Positions 1-9,216 of a stretch of 64,000 bases of DNA are shown here, piece by piece. The position numbers were made by a program, and so were the translations under genes. Each line of letters starts with the position of its first letter. Within the stretch, counting starts at the first letter, position 1. The notes under the pieces were generated by a model. The model was not told where the DNA came from and made no database searches. It saw only the letters and a program-made list of their open reading frames with translations. The stretch is from Celerinatantimonas sp046054195 (lineage in GTDB: Bacteria; Pseudomonadota; Gammaproteobacteria; Enterobacterales; Celerinatantimonadaceae), in contig NZ_JBEQCS010000019.1 in assembly GCF_046054195.1 (NCBI RefSeq), forward strand, positions 1-64,000. Reading direction: 5' to 3'.

Positions 1-75
1 TTATGGCTCATGGACACCTCTTTTTTTAGCTAGTTTATCTAACTAAAAGGTGTCTAGGAAATCAGTGGCGATTCA
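1..75 (-). mobile_element. End of a probable IS3-family insertion sequence (partial)
   Basis: On the minus strand this stretch begins TGAATCGCCACTGATTTCC exactly where homology of the neighbouring deaminase gene stops. It then carries GACACCT and AGGTGTC as inverted arms around a short AT-rich stem, followed by an ATG at about position 12 that could open a transposase reading frame leaving the window. A TGAA-type terminus and an ATG close to the end fit the IS3 family by general knowledge. The transposase itself is outside the window, so the family call is inference. The break in the deaminase is seen directly. Confidence 0.55.
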
Positions 76-1262
76 GTGGTACAATATAGTGTTTTCCCCA
101 TAGAGTTAGCGCCACTATTGCGGGCTAGAGAGATAATTGCATCCATTTCAGCATGTATTGCTCTGGAGTATTCAATGAGCGATTTCGCTTTTGAATTGTT
201 GAAAATAATATTAGCAATTCTTTCTGGCTCGGGAACCCCTTCATCAGCAAGAATATGTTGTATTTGATTTTTCAGTTGTAACTTATGTTTATCGTTTTGA
301 CATCCTGATTTGTTATAACAACGCTGATCTTTTTTGCTTTCATGATCGTAAAGCCCTCCTCCAAATTGAGGAACATCATTGCAGCCAGTGGCGATGATAT
401 TACCTTTTCCATCCATTATAGCTGCACCCACTTGTCTAGATAAGCACGCCGAAGAAAGTGATGCTGAATGCGCTGAGTAAATTCCCCTTTCATCTCTAGT
501 TGGTGTGTAGTTACCTACCCCATGGATTAGATTGATGAATCTTTTTATCGATGAGCTAAGCTCAGTCGTGTCATCAAGATTTCTGATGAAGTAATCTGAC
601 ATTTGGATAGCTTTTTCCACATGTTGACCGAATTTGTCATTACTATTTCTATCCCTTTCTATGAGCTTTGTTGCTTCAACACTGTCTGTAATTCCTTCTT
701 CCTTGAGGTTTTGTTGTCTTTGGGATTTTGTCCTTAGAAGGCCAATGAGATAGAAATTTTTTCTGTAGACTTCTTGGAACAGAGCTACTTCATCATGGTG
801 CTTAATTTGATCAATGACATAAGCGACTTTTTTTGTGATTTTTACGGCGTTTCCATCATCGTTACCATTTCCAAACATGGCATTTCTGATTAGGTGGATT
901 CGGCGAATTGCCATCTCTGCCACAATAATATTTGAATGTTTCTTCCGTAGCTCATCCCCTAAGTCTTGTAGGGTAGTGTAGCGAGTAAAGCCACTTAAAC
1001 TCCGCACCGATTCTGGATTCGGTTGTGTAGCTGCAATTAGTTCACTTAGTCTAATGTGTTCTACATGATAATTAGCTGTTTTTAGCTCAGTAATTACTGC
1101 ATCTTTGAGCCGTTTAACTCCTGAGCCAACTGCTCCACATAAACCGATTACAAGTTCTTGGGAATGTCTGGAGCGTATTGCTTCAAGAGAATTTTTATAG
1201 CTGCTGTTAGCGGCTGAAGAGGGTTGCGAAGGAGATAAATTTTTAACAGTTTGAGCTGGCAT
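54..1262 (-). pseudogene. avcD: Anti-phage dCTP/dCMP deaminase AvcD, 3'-truncated
   Basis: This gene resembles AvcD (DcdV), which depletes deoxycytidine nucleotides during phage infection. The N-terminal P-loop-like kinase domain is visible (GLCGAVGSG) and so is the zinc-ligand and catalytic motif HAEMDAII. The protein then reads LYCTT and runs into about 20 bases of foreign DNA and a TAG, so the PCxxC motif that supplies the other two zinc cysteines is missing. Family members are over 500 residues and this one has 402. I start it at the ATG at 1262, which has an AGGG ribosome site; an in-frame TTG further upstream is less likely. The gene looks more AT-rich than its neighbours, as expected of an accessory gene. 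The product should be inactive as a deaminase. Confidence 0.85.
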
Positions 1263-1314
1263 ATATATCCCTATAGACGATGCATATAGGAATATATTAT
1301 CGGATATAGGGACG

Positions 1315-1488
1315 CTACCAATCAAGCTTGCTTGCAGCTACCTTTAGGTTTTTCTTTGCATTTTCGAAGGCGATCATTTTTTTCTTCTGATGAATCGAAG
1401 AGACAGTAGCTTTACTAAGAGTATTGGAGTTATTGCTGGCCTTTTTAACAGGACGAGCTTTAGGCTCTGCTATGTCAATAATTTTCAT
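1315..1488 (-). CDS. Small basic ORF in the AvcI regulatory-RNA position
   Basis: A 57-residue ORF starts MKIIDIAEPKARPVKKAS and ends KVAASKLDW. It is very rich in lysine and has an AAGG ribosome site nine bases before the ATG. It lies immediately upstream of avcD on the same strand, with its stop 53 bases before the avcD start. In Vibrio the AvcD deaminase is held inactive by AvcI, a noncoding RNA made from just upstream of avcD whose locus also contains a short ORF. Position and size fit that locus. Whether the active product here is RNA or peptide cannot be told from sequence. The region is intact although avcD is broken. Confidence 0.55.
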   Translation of the reverse strand: MKIIDIAEPKARPVKKASNNSNTLSKATVSSIHQKKKMIAFENAKKNLKVAASKLDW

Positions 1489-1516
1489 TGTAATTTACCT
1501 TGGGAAAATCGCGCAA

Positions 1517-1544
1517 ATTATACATAGTTCAGTTGTGCTTTCAA
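1517..1544 (-). promoter_or_regulatory. Sigma-70 promoter for the avcI-like locus
   Basis: On the minus strand a TTGAAA -35 box (1539-1544) and a perfect TATAAT -10 box (1517-1522) are 16 bases apart. Transcription would begin near 1510, some 20 bases before the small ORF, and run into avcD. The 288-base gap from 1489 to the gor stop otherwise holds only AT-rich sequence and the gor terminator. Confidence 0.6.
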
Positions 1545-1734
1545 CAAAATATCTGTCGCTTTTTGTTTGAAGATACCATAATAATTAAGCATAGATTAAC
1601 TATCTTGTGAAACAATTTTATTTATATTATGTGAGCTGTTGTGCAGTCGGAAAGGCATTAGTTAGTACCACAATTGTACTTTCATTATTTTAACTTTTCT
1701 TCTCACTAAGAATTTTTTGCTTGTATTGGAAAAT

Positions 1735-1757
1735 CCGGCAGCACGAGTGGCTACCGG
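1735..1757 (-). terminator. Probable gor terminator hairpin
   Basis: Minus-strand RNA forms an eight-pair stem, CCGGUAGC with GCUGCCGG (one G-U pair), 20 bases past the gor stop, followed by AUUUU. The T-run is short. Confidence 0.5.
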
Positions 1758-1776
1758 AGTATGCTTTAGTGAGAGC

Positions 1777-3138
1777 CTAGCGCATGGTCACAAACTCTTC
1801 GGCGCTGGTTGGGTGAATGGCCACACAGCTATCAAAGTCTGCTTTGGTTGCACCCATTTTCATCGCAACGCCAAAGCCTTGCAGAATTTCATCCATCCCT
1901 AAGCCAATGCCATGCAGGCCAACGACTTTTTCATCTTCACCGACACAAACCAGTTTCATTTTAGTGGCTTGACGATGGCTGGTAACGGCCGTGTACATTG
2001 CAGCAAAGCTTGAGGTGTAGACTTTTACATTGTCATCACCGTAAAGCTCTTTAGCTTTGGGCTCACTTAAACCGATAGTGCCAATTGTTGGATGACTGAA
2101 GACTACGGTTGGAACTAGGTCATAGTCCATTTTCGCCGTCGGTTTGTTGTTAAACAGCCGCTCACTTAATAATCGCCCCGCTTTTACCGCAACCGGTGTC
2201 AGCTCGATTTTGCCAATGACATCGCCAAGGGCGTAAATACCATCCGTTGCCGTGTTTGAGTACTCATCGACAGTGATAAATCCACGGCCATCTGTTTGAA
2301 CACCAGCGGCTTCAAGGTTTAGTTTGTCGGTATTGGGTTCGCGGCCAATCGCCCAGATAACACAGTCAACATTTAAGCTGTTACCGTTTTCAAAGCTTAA
2401 TGTCAGGCTGCCATCAGATTGTTTTTCCAGTTTTTCTGGAATGCTGTGGGTGTGTAATGTTGGGCCATCTTCACTCATGATCTCAACGAGTGTTTCATAA
2501 AGCATTGGCTCAAAACTACGCAGTGGTGCGTGTTTACGTACCGCCAGATGGACTTCACTGCCCAGACCATGCAAAACCCCGGCAAGTTCTACCGCAATGT
2601 AACCGGCACCGACGACAGCTACGCGTTTTGGCTGTTCATTGAGGGCAAAGAAACCATCAGAGGTAATGCCGTACTCGACACCCGGTACGTTCGGTAGTTG
2701 TGGCCGTCCACCAGTTGCGATGAGGATATGTTTAGCGCGGTACGGCTCACCGTTCACATCCAGTGTGTGTTCATCAACAAACTTTGCAAAGCCATTGATG
2801 CGCTCAACACCATTGTTGTTAAAACCGCGTTGGTACGAGCCATGAATACGGTCAATGTAAGCTTGGCGATTTTTAACCAAGGTGGACCAATCAAATTTGT
2901 TTAAGGTTGCATCAAAACCATAATCTGTGCCGTATTTGGTAATTGCTTCGGCAATTTGAGAGCCAAACCACATTACTTTTTTAGGCACACAACCGACGTT
3001 GACACAGGTACCGCCCACTTCATTGGCTTCGATGATTCCGACTTTTTGACCATACATTGCGGCCCGGTTGGCTGAAGCAATACCGCCGCTTCCTGCACCA
3101 ATACATAAATAGTCATACTCATGGACTGACTGTGTCAT
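1777..3138 (-). CDS. gor: Glutathione-disulfide reductase
   Basis: Gor is a cytosolic flavoenzyme that reduces oxidised glutathione with NADPH. The 453 residues match the family length. The FAD-binding GAGSGG motif is at about residue 14, the redox-active pair C45/C50 sits in GGTCVNVGC, the NADPH-binding GAGYIAVELAG is in the middle, and the C-terminal HPTSAEE supplies the active-site His442 and Glu447. The start ATG is preceded by GGGAG. The gene is monocistronic, diverges from prlC across a 213-base promoter region, and borders the avcD accessory segment. Confidence 0.97.
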   Translation of the reverse strand: MTQSVHEYDYLCIGAGSGGIASANRAAMYGQKVGIIEANEVGGTCVNVGCVPKKVMWFGSQIAEAITKYGTDYGFDATLNKFDWSTLVKNRQAYIDRIHGSYQRGFNNNGVERINGFAKFVDEHTLDVNGEPYRAKHILIATGGRPQLPNVPGVEYGITSDGFFALNEQPKRVAVVGAGYIAVELAGVLHGLGSEVHLAVRKHAPLRSFEPMLYETLVEIMSEDGPTLHTHSIPEKLEKQSDGSLTLSFENGNSLNVDCVIWAIGREPNTDKLNLEAAGVQTDGRGFITVDEYSNTATDGIYALGDVIGKIELTPVAVKAGRLLSERLFNNKPTAKMDYDLVPTVVFSHPTIGTIGLSEPKAKELYGDDNVKVYTSSFAAMYTAVTSHRQATKMKLVCVGEDEKVVGLHGIGLGMDEILQGFGVAMKMGATKADFDSCVAIHPTSAEEFVTMR

Positions 3139-3351
3139 GGGGTTTTCTCCCGATTATTGAGTTGGTTTTAGATATCCTGAGTATAACGAGAACTGTTCGG
3201 CAGGTCATATGGTTATTAGTAAATTGATTTATTGGTTAAACCAATTAATTAAAGTAATTTGAGGGAAATAGTTAACGGTTGATTTACGCATCGATTACCC
3301 CCATATTTTAGAAATTAACAATAAAATCCCGCCGAATATAAAGGAGTTGGT

Positions 3352-5385
3352 ATGTCCAATCCGCTTTTAGAAGCAAAAGGGTTACCCCCGTTCTCACAGA
3401 TCCGTCCTGAACATGTGAAGCCAGCTGTCGAACAGGCGATTAAAGAATATCGTGAAGTTGTTGAAAAGGTCGTCGCCAATGATACGTATAGCTGGGATAA
3501 CTTTGTCTCACCACTGACGGAAATCTCTGATCGTTTAGGCAAAATCTGGTCGCCAGTGAGCCATTTGAATTCGGTGATGAACTCTGAGCCACTGCGTGAA
3601 GCTTACGAGAGCTGCTTGCCCTTATTATCTGAATTAAGCACTTATCTGGGCCAGCACGCGGGGCTTTATAAAGCCTATCAATCCCTCAAAGATAGCGAAG
3701 AATTTGCAACTTATTCCCAAGCGCAGCAAAAAACGATTACCGATTCGCTGCGTGATTTTGAATTATCTGGCATTGGCTTGCCTGTAGACAAACAAAAACG
3801 CTTTGGTGAAATTAGCCAGCGGTTATCTGAGCTGGCTTCAAAATTCTCCAACCAGATCCTTGATGCAACCCACGCTTGGTTTAAACATGTGACGGATAAA
3901 GACGACTTGGCCGGTTTGCCTGAGTCAGCACTAGAAGCGGCGGCTCAAGCGGCCAAAGCCAAAGAGCTTGATGGTTGGGTATTAACGCTCGATATTCCAA
4001 GTTATCTGCCGGTGATGACCTATGCTGATAATCGCGCTCTTCGTGAAGAGATGTATCGCGCTTATACGACTCGCGCTTCAGAACTTGGGCCTAATGCTGG
4101 TGAGTTTGATAATACGGATGTGATTAAAGAAACCCTCGCACTTCGTTATGAAAAAGCGCAATTGCTTGGGTTTAAGAACTATGCAGAGCTCTCTTTGGCG
4201 ACCAAAATGGCGCAAAGTACCGAGCAGGTCATGGGCTTTTTACACGATTTAGCTAAACGCTCTAAAGCGCAAGGTGAGCAAGAACTAGCTGAGCTGCAGG
4301 CCTTTGCCCGTGAAAATCACGGTGTTGAAGAGCTTAAAGCGTGGGATAACGCCTACTACAGCGAAAAACTCAAGCAACATAAATACGCCATCTCAGATGA
4401 ACAACTGCGGCCTTATTTCCCTGAAGATAAAGTGCTTTCAGGGTTATTTGAAACCGTGCATCGCCTTTATGGGATTGATGTTCGCCCGGGGGATGGGGTT
4501 GAGTTGTGGCACCCGGAAGTTCGCTATTTTGAAATCTACGATAAACTCGGCCAGCTGCGCGCATCATTCTATCTTGATTTGTATGCTCGTGAGCACAAAC
4601 GTGGCGGCGCTTGGATGGACGAATGTCAGGTTCGTCGCAAATTGCCAGATGGTTCAATCCAACTGCCTGTTGCGTATCTGACCTGCAACTTTAACCGTCC
4701 TGTTGGGGATAAACCGGCGTTATTTACCCATGATGAAGTGCTGACTTTATTCCATGAATTCGGTCATGGTTTGCATCACATGCTGACGCAGATTGACGTG
4801 GCTGATGTCTCTGGGATTAACGGCGTTGCTTGGGATGCTGTCGAACTGCCTAGCCAGTTTATGGAAAACTGGTGCTGGCAAAGTGAAGCGCTGAGCTTTA
4901 TCTCAGGGCATTACCAAAGCGGTGAACCATTGCCGCAAGATATGCTCGATAAACTGCTCGCAGCGCGTAACTATCACTCAGCAATGGGGATGTTACGTCA
5001 GCTAGAATTTGCGCTGTTTGACTTTACACTGCACTCCCAAGACCCGGCTACGCTCAGTGTTCAGCAGGTGCTTAACGATGTTCGAGATGAAGTCGCTGTG
5101 CTTGAAGTGCCTGAATTTAACCGCTTCCAAAACGGTTTTGGACATATCTTTGCTGGTGGCTATGCGGCTGGATATTACAGTTATAAATGGGCTGAAGTTC
5201 TTTCATCTGATGCATTTTCACTGTTTGAAGAAAATGGCATTTTTGATGAACAGACTGGGCAAGCATTTTTACACAATATCCTGGAAAAAGGTGGTTCTGA
5301 AGAGCCGATGCAACTGTTTAAAGCCTTCCGTGGCCGCGAACCAAAAGTTGATGCTTTATTGCGTCACAGCGGTATCCAAGCCTAG
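3352..5385 (+). CDS. prlC: Oligopeptidase A (M3 metallopeptidase)
   Basis: PrlC (OpdA) is a cytosolic zinc oligopeptidase that degrades signal peptides and other short peptides. The protein has 677 residues, close to the 680 of the Escherichia enzyme. The zinc motif HEFGH begins at His468, with the third ligand expected in the ELPSQFMENW segment that follows. The ATG follows AAGGAG. It diverges from gor, an adjacency also known in vibrios, and ends in a strong hairpin. Confidence 0.97.
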   Translation: MSNPLLEAKGLPPFSQIRPEHVKPAVEQAIKEYREVVEKVVANDTYSWDNFVSPLTEISDRLGKIWSPVSHLNSVMNSEPLREAYESCLPLLSELSTYLGQHAGLYKAYQSLKDSEEFATYSQAQQKTITDSLRDFELSGIGLPVDKQKRFGEISQRLSELASKFSNQILDATHAWFKHVTDKDDLAGLPESALEAAAQAAKAKELDGWVLTLDIPSYLPVMTYADNRALREEMYRAYTTRASELGPNAGEFDNTDVIKETLALRYEKAQLLGFKNYAELSLATKMAQSTEQVMGFLHDLAKRSKAQGEQELAELQAFARENHGVEELKAWDNAYYSEKLKQHKYAISDEQLRPYFPEDKVLSGLFETVHRLYGIDVRPGDGVELWHPEVRYFEIYDKLGQLRASFYLDLYAREHKRGGAWMDECQVRRKLPDGSIQLPVAYLTCNFNRPVGDKPALFTHDEVLTLFHEFGHGLHHMLTQIDVADVSGINGVAWDAVELPSQFMENWCWQSEALSFISGHYQSGEPLPQDMLDKLLAARNYHSAMGMLRQLEFALFDFTLHSQDPATLSVQQVLNDVRDEVAVLEVPEFNRFQNGFGHIFAGGYAAGYYSYKWAEVLSSDAFSLFEENGIFDEQTGQAFLHNILEKGGSEEPMQLFKAFRGREPKVDALLRHSGIQA

Positions 5386-5394
5386 TCATCTATC

Positions 5395-5420
5395 GATCTA
5401 CTGCCCCGTGGCAGTAGATC
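5395..5420 (+). terminator. Terminator after prlC
   Basis: An 11-base perfect stem, GATCTACTGCC with GGCAGTAGATC around a CCGT loop, lies ten bases past the prlC stop. The following sequence is T-rich but not a pure T-run. Confidence 0.7.
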
Positions 5421-5786
5421 ATTCTCTATTTATTGTTATTTTCCACATTTGTCGTTCCTATTGAGTTTTTTAGAAAATTAAAAATTAAGATATTTGTGCT
5501 GATTTTTCACTCAATATTAGCGGTAAGCTTCAAATTTTTACTTTTTGTTAAAAACATCAAATTTATTTATCTAAAAATCTAGATTATTGCGCTGCAATTT
5601 AAGCCTCAAGCCCCGCAGAGCCTGTATTCTACGCTTGCTCAGATGCACCGATTTGGGGTAAAAATGCTATTAAGGCAGGGGATTTTTAGTATAAAACTGC
5701 CATGACAGGACAAGCTATAAATACAATGTCCTGCGTACACACAACATCACATCAAAATGACAATAAGTGATTATACGGAGAATCAC
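5421..5786 (+). promoter_or_regulatory. Long leader region upstream of livJ
   Basis: This 366-base gap carries no gene. The first half is very AT-rich, as upstream regions of nutrient-controlled operons often are. Near the gene, CAGGACA (5706-5712) and TGTCCTG (5727-5733) form a seven-base inverted repeat with a 14-base spacer; it may be an operator or an mRNA stem. I could not assign a certain promoter. Confidence 0.35.
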
Positions 5787-6905
5787 ATGAAAAAATGGAC
5801 TTATTCAACAGCTGCTCTGGCTGTTTCCTTGGCTATGTTTGGATGCACCTCATACGCAAACGCCGCTGATACGATTAAAATTGCTATTGCAGGACCTGAA
5901 ACTGGCCCTGTTGCGCAATATGGCGACATGGAATTTAACGGCGCGCATGCAGCGATTGAAATGATCAATAAAGAAGGCGGAATCGACGGTAAAAAACTCG
6001 AAGAAGTGGATTACGATGATGCTTGTGAGCCAAAACAAGCGGTTGCGGTTGCGAACCGAATCGTGAACGATGATGTACATTTTGTCGTTGGTCACCTCTG
6101 CTCTGGTGCAACTCAGCCTGCATCTGATGTTTATGAAGATGAAGGTATCTTGATGGTTACTCCAGCGGCAACTAGCCCTGGTATTACCACTCGCGGTTAT
6201 AAAATGATTTTTCGTACCATTGGTCTAGATAGCGATCAGGGACCAACTGCGGGTAAATATATTATTGAACATATTAAACCGAAACGGGTCGCGATTGTTC
6301 ATGATAAACAGCAATATGGTGAAGGGATCGCAACTGCTGTAAAAGCAACTTTAGAAAAAGCCGGTGTGAAAGTGGTGTCCTTTGATGGGATTACCAGTGG
6401 CACGAAAGACTTCTCCGCGCTGATTGCAAAACTCAAACAGGAAAATGCTGATTTTGTCTATTATGGCGGCTATCACCCTGAATTAGGGCTTATTTTGCGT
6501 CAATCTGCTGAAAAAGGCTTTAAAGCTCAGTTTATGGGACCTGAAGGTGTGGGTAACAAAGACTTGTCAGCGATTGCAGGTAAAGCCTCTGAAGGGCTGA
6601 TTGTTACATTGCCTAGAAAATATGACAAATCACCTGAAAACGCGGCCATTGTAAAACTGATTAAAAGCGAAGGCAAAGACCCAAGCGGCCCATTCGTTTG
6701 GACATCTTATGCTGCAGTCCAAACCATTGCTAGCGCGATTAAAGCCAATGGTGATGACCCTGAAGCGGCAGCTGATTATCTGCGCGCTAACAGCGTGAAA
6801 ACGGTTATGGGTCCTTTAACTTGGGATAAAAAAGGCGATCTGAAAGGATTCTCTTTTGGTGTTTTCCGTTGGCATGCTGATGCAACCTCAACTGAACTGC
6901 AATAA
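5787..6905 (+). CDS. livJ: Branched-chain amino acid ABC transporter, periplasmic binding protein
   Basis: This is the substrate-binding protein of the high-affinity leucine/isoleucine/valine importer. The start at 5787 has ACGGAG six bases upstream and gives a proper signal peptide, a lysine pair then a hydrophobic run ending at ANAADT; an in-frame ATG 30 bases earlier would bury it. There is a cysteine in GCTSY inside the signal region, but the AxA site before ADTIK looks like ordinary signal peptidase I cleavage. The mature part begins TIKIAIAGPETGP, typical of type I periplasmic binding proteins. It is the first gene of livJHMGF. Confidence 0.93.
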   Translation: MKKWTYSTAALAVSLAMFGCTSYANAADTIKIAIAGPETGPVAQYGDMEFNGAHAAIEMINKEGGIDGKKLEEVDYDDACEPKQAVAVANRIVNDDVHFVVGHLCSGATQPASDVYEDEGILMVTPAATSPGITTRGYKMIFRTIGLDSDQGPTAGKYIIEHIKPKRVAIVHDKQQYGEGIATAVKATLEKAGVKVVSFDGITSGTKDFSALIAKLKQENADFVYYGGYHPELGLILRQSAEKGFKAQFMGPEGVGNKDLSAIAGKASEGLIVTLPRKYDKSPENAAIVKLIKSEGKDPSGPFVWTSYAAVQTIASAIKANGDDPEAAADYLRANSVKTVMGPLTWDKKGDLKGFSFGVFRWHADATSTELQ

Positions 6906-6950
6906 GACTTAGTTTGCATACAAGCTAGGTTACAAGCTGTTGATAACTAT

Positions 6951-7003
6951 GAGGTTGGTTTTGACCCGTTCGATTATTGTGGTCAACCAGCCTCGAGTTT
7001 TAA
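6951..7003 (+). terminator. Imperfect hairpin between livJ and livH
   Basis: GAGGTTGG and TTTTGACC pair imperfectly with GGTCAACCAGCCTC, followed by GAGTTTTAAC. A partial terminator or RNA-processing stem here would give more binding protein than membrane components. That role is inferred. Confidence 0.4.
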
Positions 7004-7030
7004 CTTGTCCTTCGTTCGTTTGAGGCGGTT

Positions 7031-7957
7031 ATGTCTGAACACTTCTTTTATTTTATTCAACAATTGGTCAATGGCATGACGCTAGGTAGTACCTATGCGC
7101 TGATCGCTATTGGCTACACCATGGTTTACGGCATTATTGGCATGATCAACTTTGCCCATGGTGAAATTTATATGGTGGGCACTTACATTGCGTTTGTGGT
7201 GCTCTCAGCATTGATGATGGCTGGCTTTGATAATGTGCCGCTGCTATTTATCGGGGCTTTTGCCATCAGTATGCTCGTGACCAGCGTTTATGGTTGGAGT
7301 ATTGAGCGCATTGCGTATCGTCCATTGCGTGGCGGTAACCGCTTAATTCCTTTGATCTCTGCTATTGGGATGTCCATTTTCTTGCAGAACCTAGTGCGAA
7401 CTGCGCAAGGCAGCCGCGATGTGGCATTGCCGACATTGGTTAGCGGTGGTTGGGTTATCGGCCCAGATCAAGGGTTTCATCTGACTATCTCATACATGCA
7501 GGTGGTGATCTTTGCGGTGACATTCTTAGCAATGACGGTGTTATCTGCTTATATCTCCCGTTCGCGAATGGGCCAGGCTTGCCGAGCTTGCTCTGAAGAT
7601 TTAGGAATGGCTGCTTTACTGGGAATTGACACCAATAAGGTGATCGCCTTTACCTTTATTGTTGGGGCGGCTCTTGCGTCAGTGGCTGGGGTGCTGCTGG
7701 GCGTTTATTACGGGGTGGTTAATCCGTATGTTGGGTTTATCGCCGGGATTAAAGCTTTCACAGCCGCTGTCCTGGGCGGAATTGGCTCGATTCCTGGCGC
7801 TGTCCTGGGGGGAATGTTACTCGGTATTACTGAGGCATTAACCGCTGGCTATTTAAGCCCAGAATATTCTGATGTGGTTTCATTTTTACTGTTGTGCTTT
7901 GTTCTGCTGTTTATGCCAACTGGCATTCTGGGTCGTCCGGAGGTTGAAAAAGTATGA
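7031..7957 (+). CDS. livH: Branched-chain amino acid ABC transporter permease LivH
   Basis: This inner-membrane permease pairs with LivM. It has 308 residues, multiple hydrophobic segments, and the opening NGMTLGSTYALIAIGYTMVYGIIGMINFAHG that marks LivH proteins (here quoted in part: LIAIGYTMVYG, INFAHGE). The C-terminal GGIGSIPGAVLGG is the ABC ATPase contact loop. Its stop overlaps the livM start by four bases, so the two are translationally coupled. Confidence 0.95.
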   Translation: MSEHFFYFIQQLVNGMTLGSTYALIAIGYTMVYGIIGMINFAHGEIYMVGTYIAFVVLSALMMAGFDNVPLLFIGAFAISMLVTSVYGWSIERIAYRPLRGGNRLIPLISAIGMSIFLQNLVRTAQGSRDVALPTLVSGGWVIGPDQGFHLTISYMQVVIFAVTFLAMTVLSAYISRSRMGQACRACSEDLGMAALLGIDTNKVIAFTFIVGAALASVAGVLLGVYYGVVNPYVGFIAGIKAFTAAVLGGIGSIPGAVLGGMLLGITEALTAGYLSPEYSDVVSFLLLCFVLLFMPTGILGRPEVEKV

Positions 7958-9216
7958 CGCATTTAAATCTCAAATCAGCGCTGATCTCGGTGTTAGTTTT
8001 TCTGGTTTTAGCTGGATGGCTACTTGGGATCCGTCTTGAACAAAATCCTAACGGTTTGGTGCTTGCCTGGTCCGATGGTCCGCGTTGGCTATTGTTGGGG
8101 ATTGGTTGTGTGTTGGTGTTTGTCTTTCAACTTTTTTCTCGCCCACTACACAGTGGTTGGGAGAGCATCAAACCCAAAGGCTCCTACAAAGTTCCTTCAC
8201 CTCAAGAAGCGCCAAAGCTTTATCGTTATCTGGTCTGCTTTCTGGCCGCTGCGGCTATTATTTGGCCGTTTGTCGTCTCCCGTGGCGCGGTTGATTTAGC
8301 CACATTAACCTTTATTTATGTGATGCTTGGGTTGGGGCTAAACGTTGTTGTTGGCCTCGCTGGATTACTCGATCTGGGCTACGTCGGCTTTTACGCGGTT
8401 GGTGCATACAGTTATGCGCTATTAAGCCATTATGCGGGTTTTGGCTTTTGGACTTGTCTGCCAATCGCTGGGGTACTTGCTGGTTTCTTTGGTTTCATCT
8501 TAGGCTTTCCGGTGCTGCGTTTGCGCGGCGATTACTTAGCGATTGTGACACTCGGGTTTGGTGAAATTATCCGCATTATGCTCAATAACTTAACTGGATT
8601 GACTGGCGGCCCGAATGGGATTGGTGGCATTCCTAAACCAAGCTTATTTGGTTTGGAGTTTAGTCGCCATGCTCGCGATGGCGGTTGGGATACTTTCGAT
8701 CACTTCTTTGGCCTGCATTACAACTCGGATCATAAAGTGATCTTTTTGTATTTGATGGCGCTCTTGCTGGTGGTATTCACCTTATTTGTGATTAACCGTT
8801 TGCTGAGAATGCCAATTGGCCGCGCTTGGGAAGCGCTGCGTGATGATGAAATTGCGTGTCGCTCGCTGGGGCTAAACCCAACGGTTATTAAACTCACCGC
8901 TTTTACCATCGGCGCAAGCTTTGCCGGATTTGCCGGTAGTTTCTTTGCTGCTCGTCAGGGCTTTATTAGCCCCGAGTCGTTCACTTTTATGGAATCAGCC
9001 ATCATCTTGGCTATCGTGGTTTTAGGGGGAATGGGCTCTCAAGTTGGGGTGGTCTTAGCTGCCATTATTATGACGGTGGTGCCAGAGCTTGCTCGTGAGT
9101 TTAGTGAATATCGAATGGTTCTGTTTGGTTTGATGATGGTATTGATGATGATCTGGCGACCGCAAGGATTATTGCCAATGAGCCGACCCAAAATGGAGCT
9201 GAGTGTCGATGAGTAG
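7954..9216 (+). CDS. livM: Branched-chain amino acid ABC transporter permease LivM
   Basis: This is the second permease of the Liv complex, 420 residues. Like Escherichia LivM it has an extra N-terminal hydrophobic region (about residues 1-115, including two membrane segments) before the conserved core that begins near LGLGLNVVVGLAGLLDLGY. The EAA-like loop RAWEALRDDEIACRSLGLN and the end MIWRPQGLLP are typical. It overlaps livH by four bases and the livG start by eight. Confidence 0.95.
   Translation: MTHLNLKSALISVLVFLVLAGWLLGIRLEQNPNGLVLAWSDGPRWLLLGIGCVLVFVFQLFSRPLHSGWESIKPKGSYKVPSPQEAPKLYRYLVCFLAAAAIIWPFVVSRGAVDLATLTFIYVMLGLGLNVVVGLAGLLDLGYVGFYAVGAYSYALLSHYAGFGFWTCLPIAGVLAGFFGFILGFPVLRLRGDYLAIVTLGFGEIIRIMLNNLTGLTGGPNGIGGIPKPSLFGLEFSRHARDGGWDTFDHFFGLHYNSDHKVIFLYLMALLLVVFTLFVINRLLRMPIGRAWEALRDDEIACRSLGLNPTVIKLTAFTIGASFAGFAGSFFAARQGFISPESFTFMESAIILAIVVLGGMGSQVGVVLAAIIMTVVPELAREFSEYRMVLFGLMMVLMMIWRPQGLLPMSRPKMELSVDE

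Noticed and set aside
12..57. Rho-independent terminator for avcD
   Set aside because: The inverted repeat GACACCT/AGGTGTC lies inside the foreign segment and is better explained as part of the insertion-sequence leader, although a terminator effect cannot be excluded.
1263..1325. Upstream TTG start for avcD giving 21 more residues
   Set aside because: The ATG at 1262 has a ribosome site, and the extension would overlap the upstream small ORF.
5009..5464. A 151-codon frame inside and past the end of prlC
   Set aside because: It is another reading frame of a well-supported gene and crosses the prlC terminator; composition is cysteine- and leucine-rich as in shadow frames.
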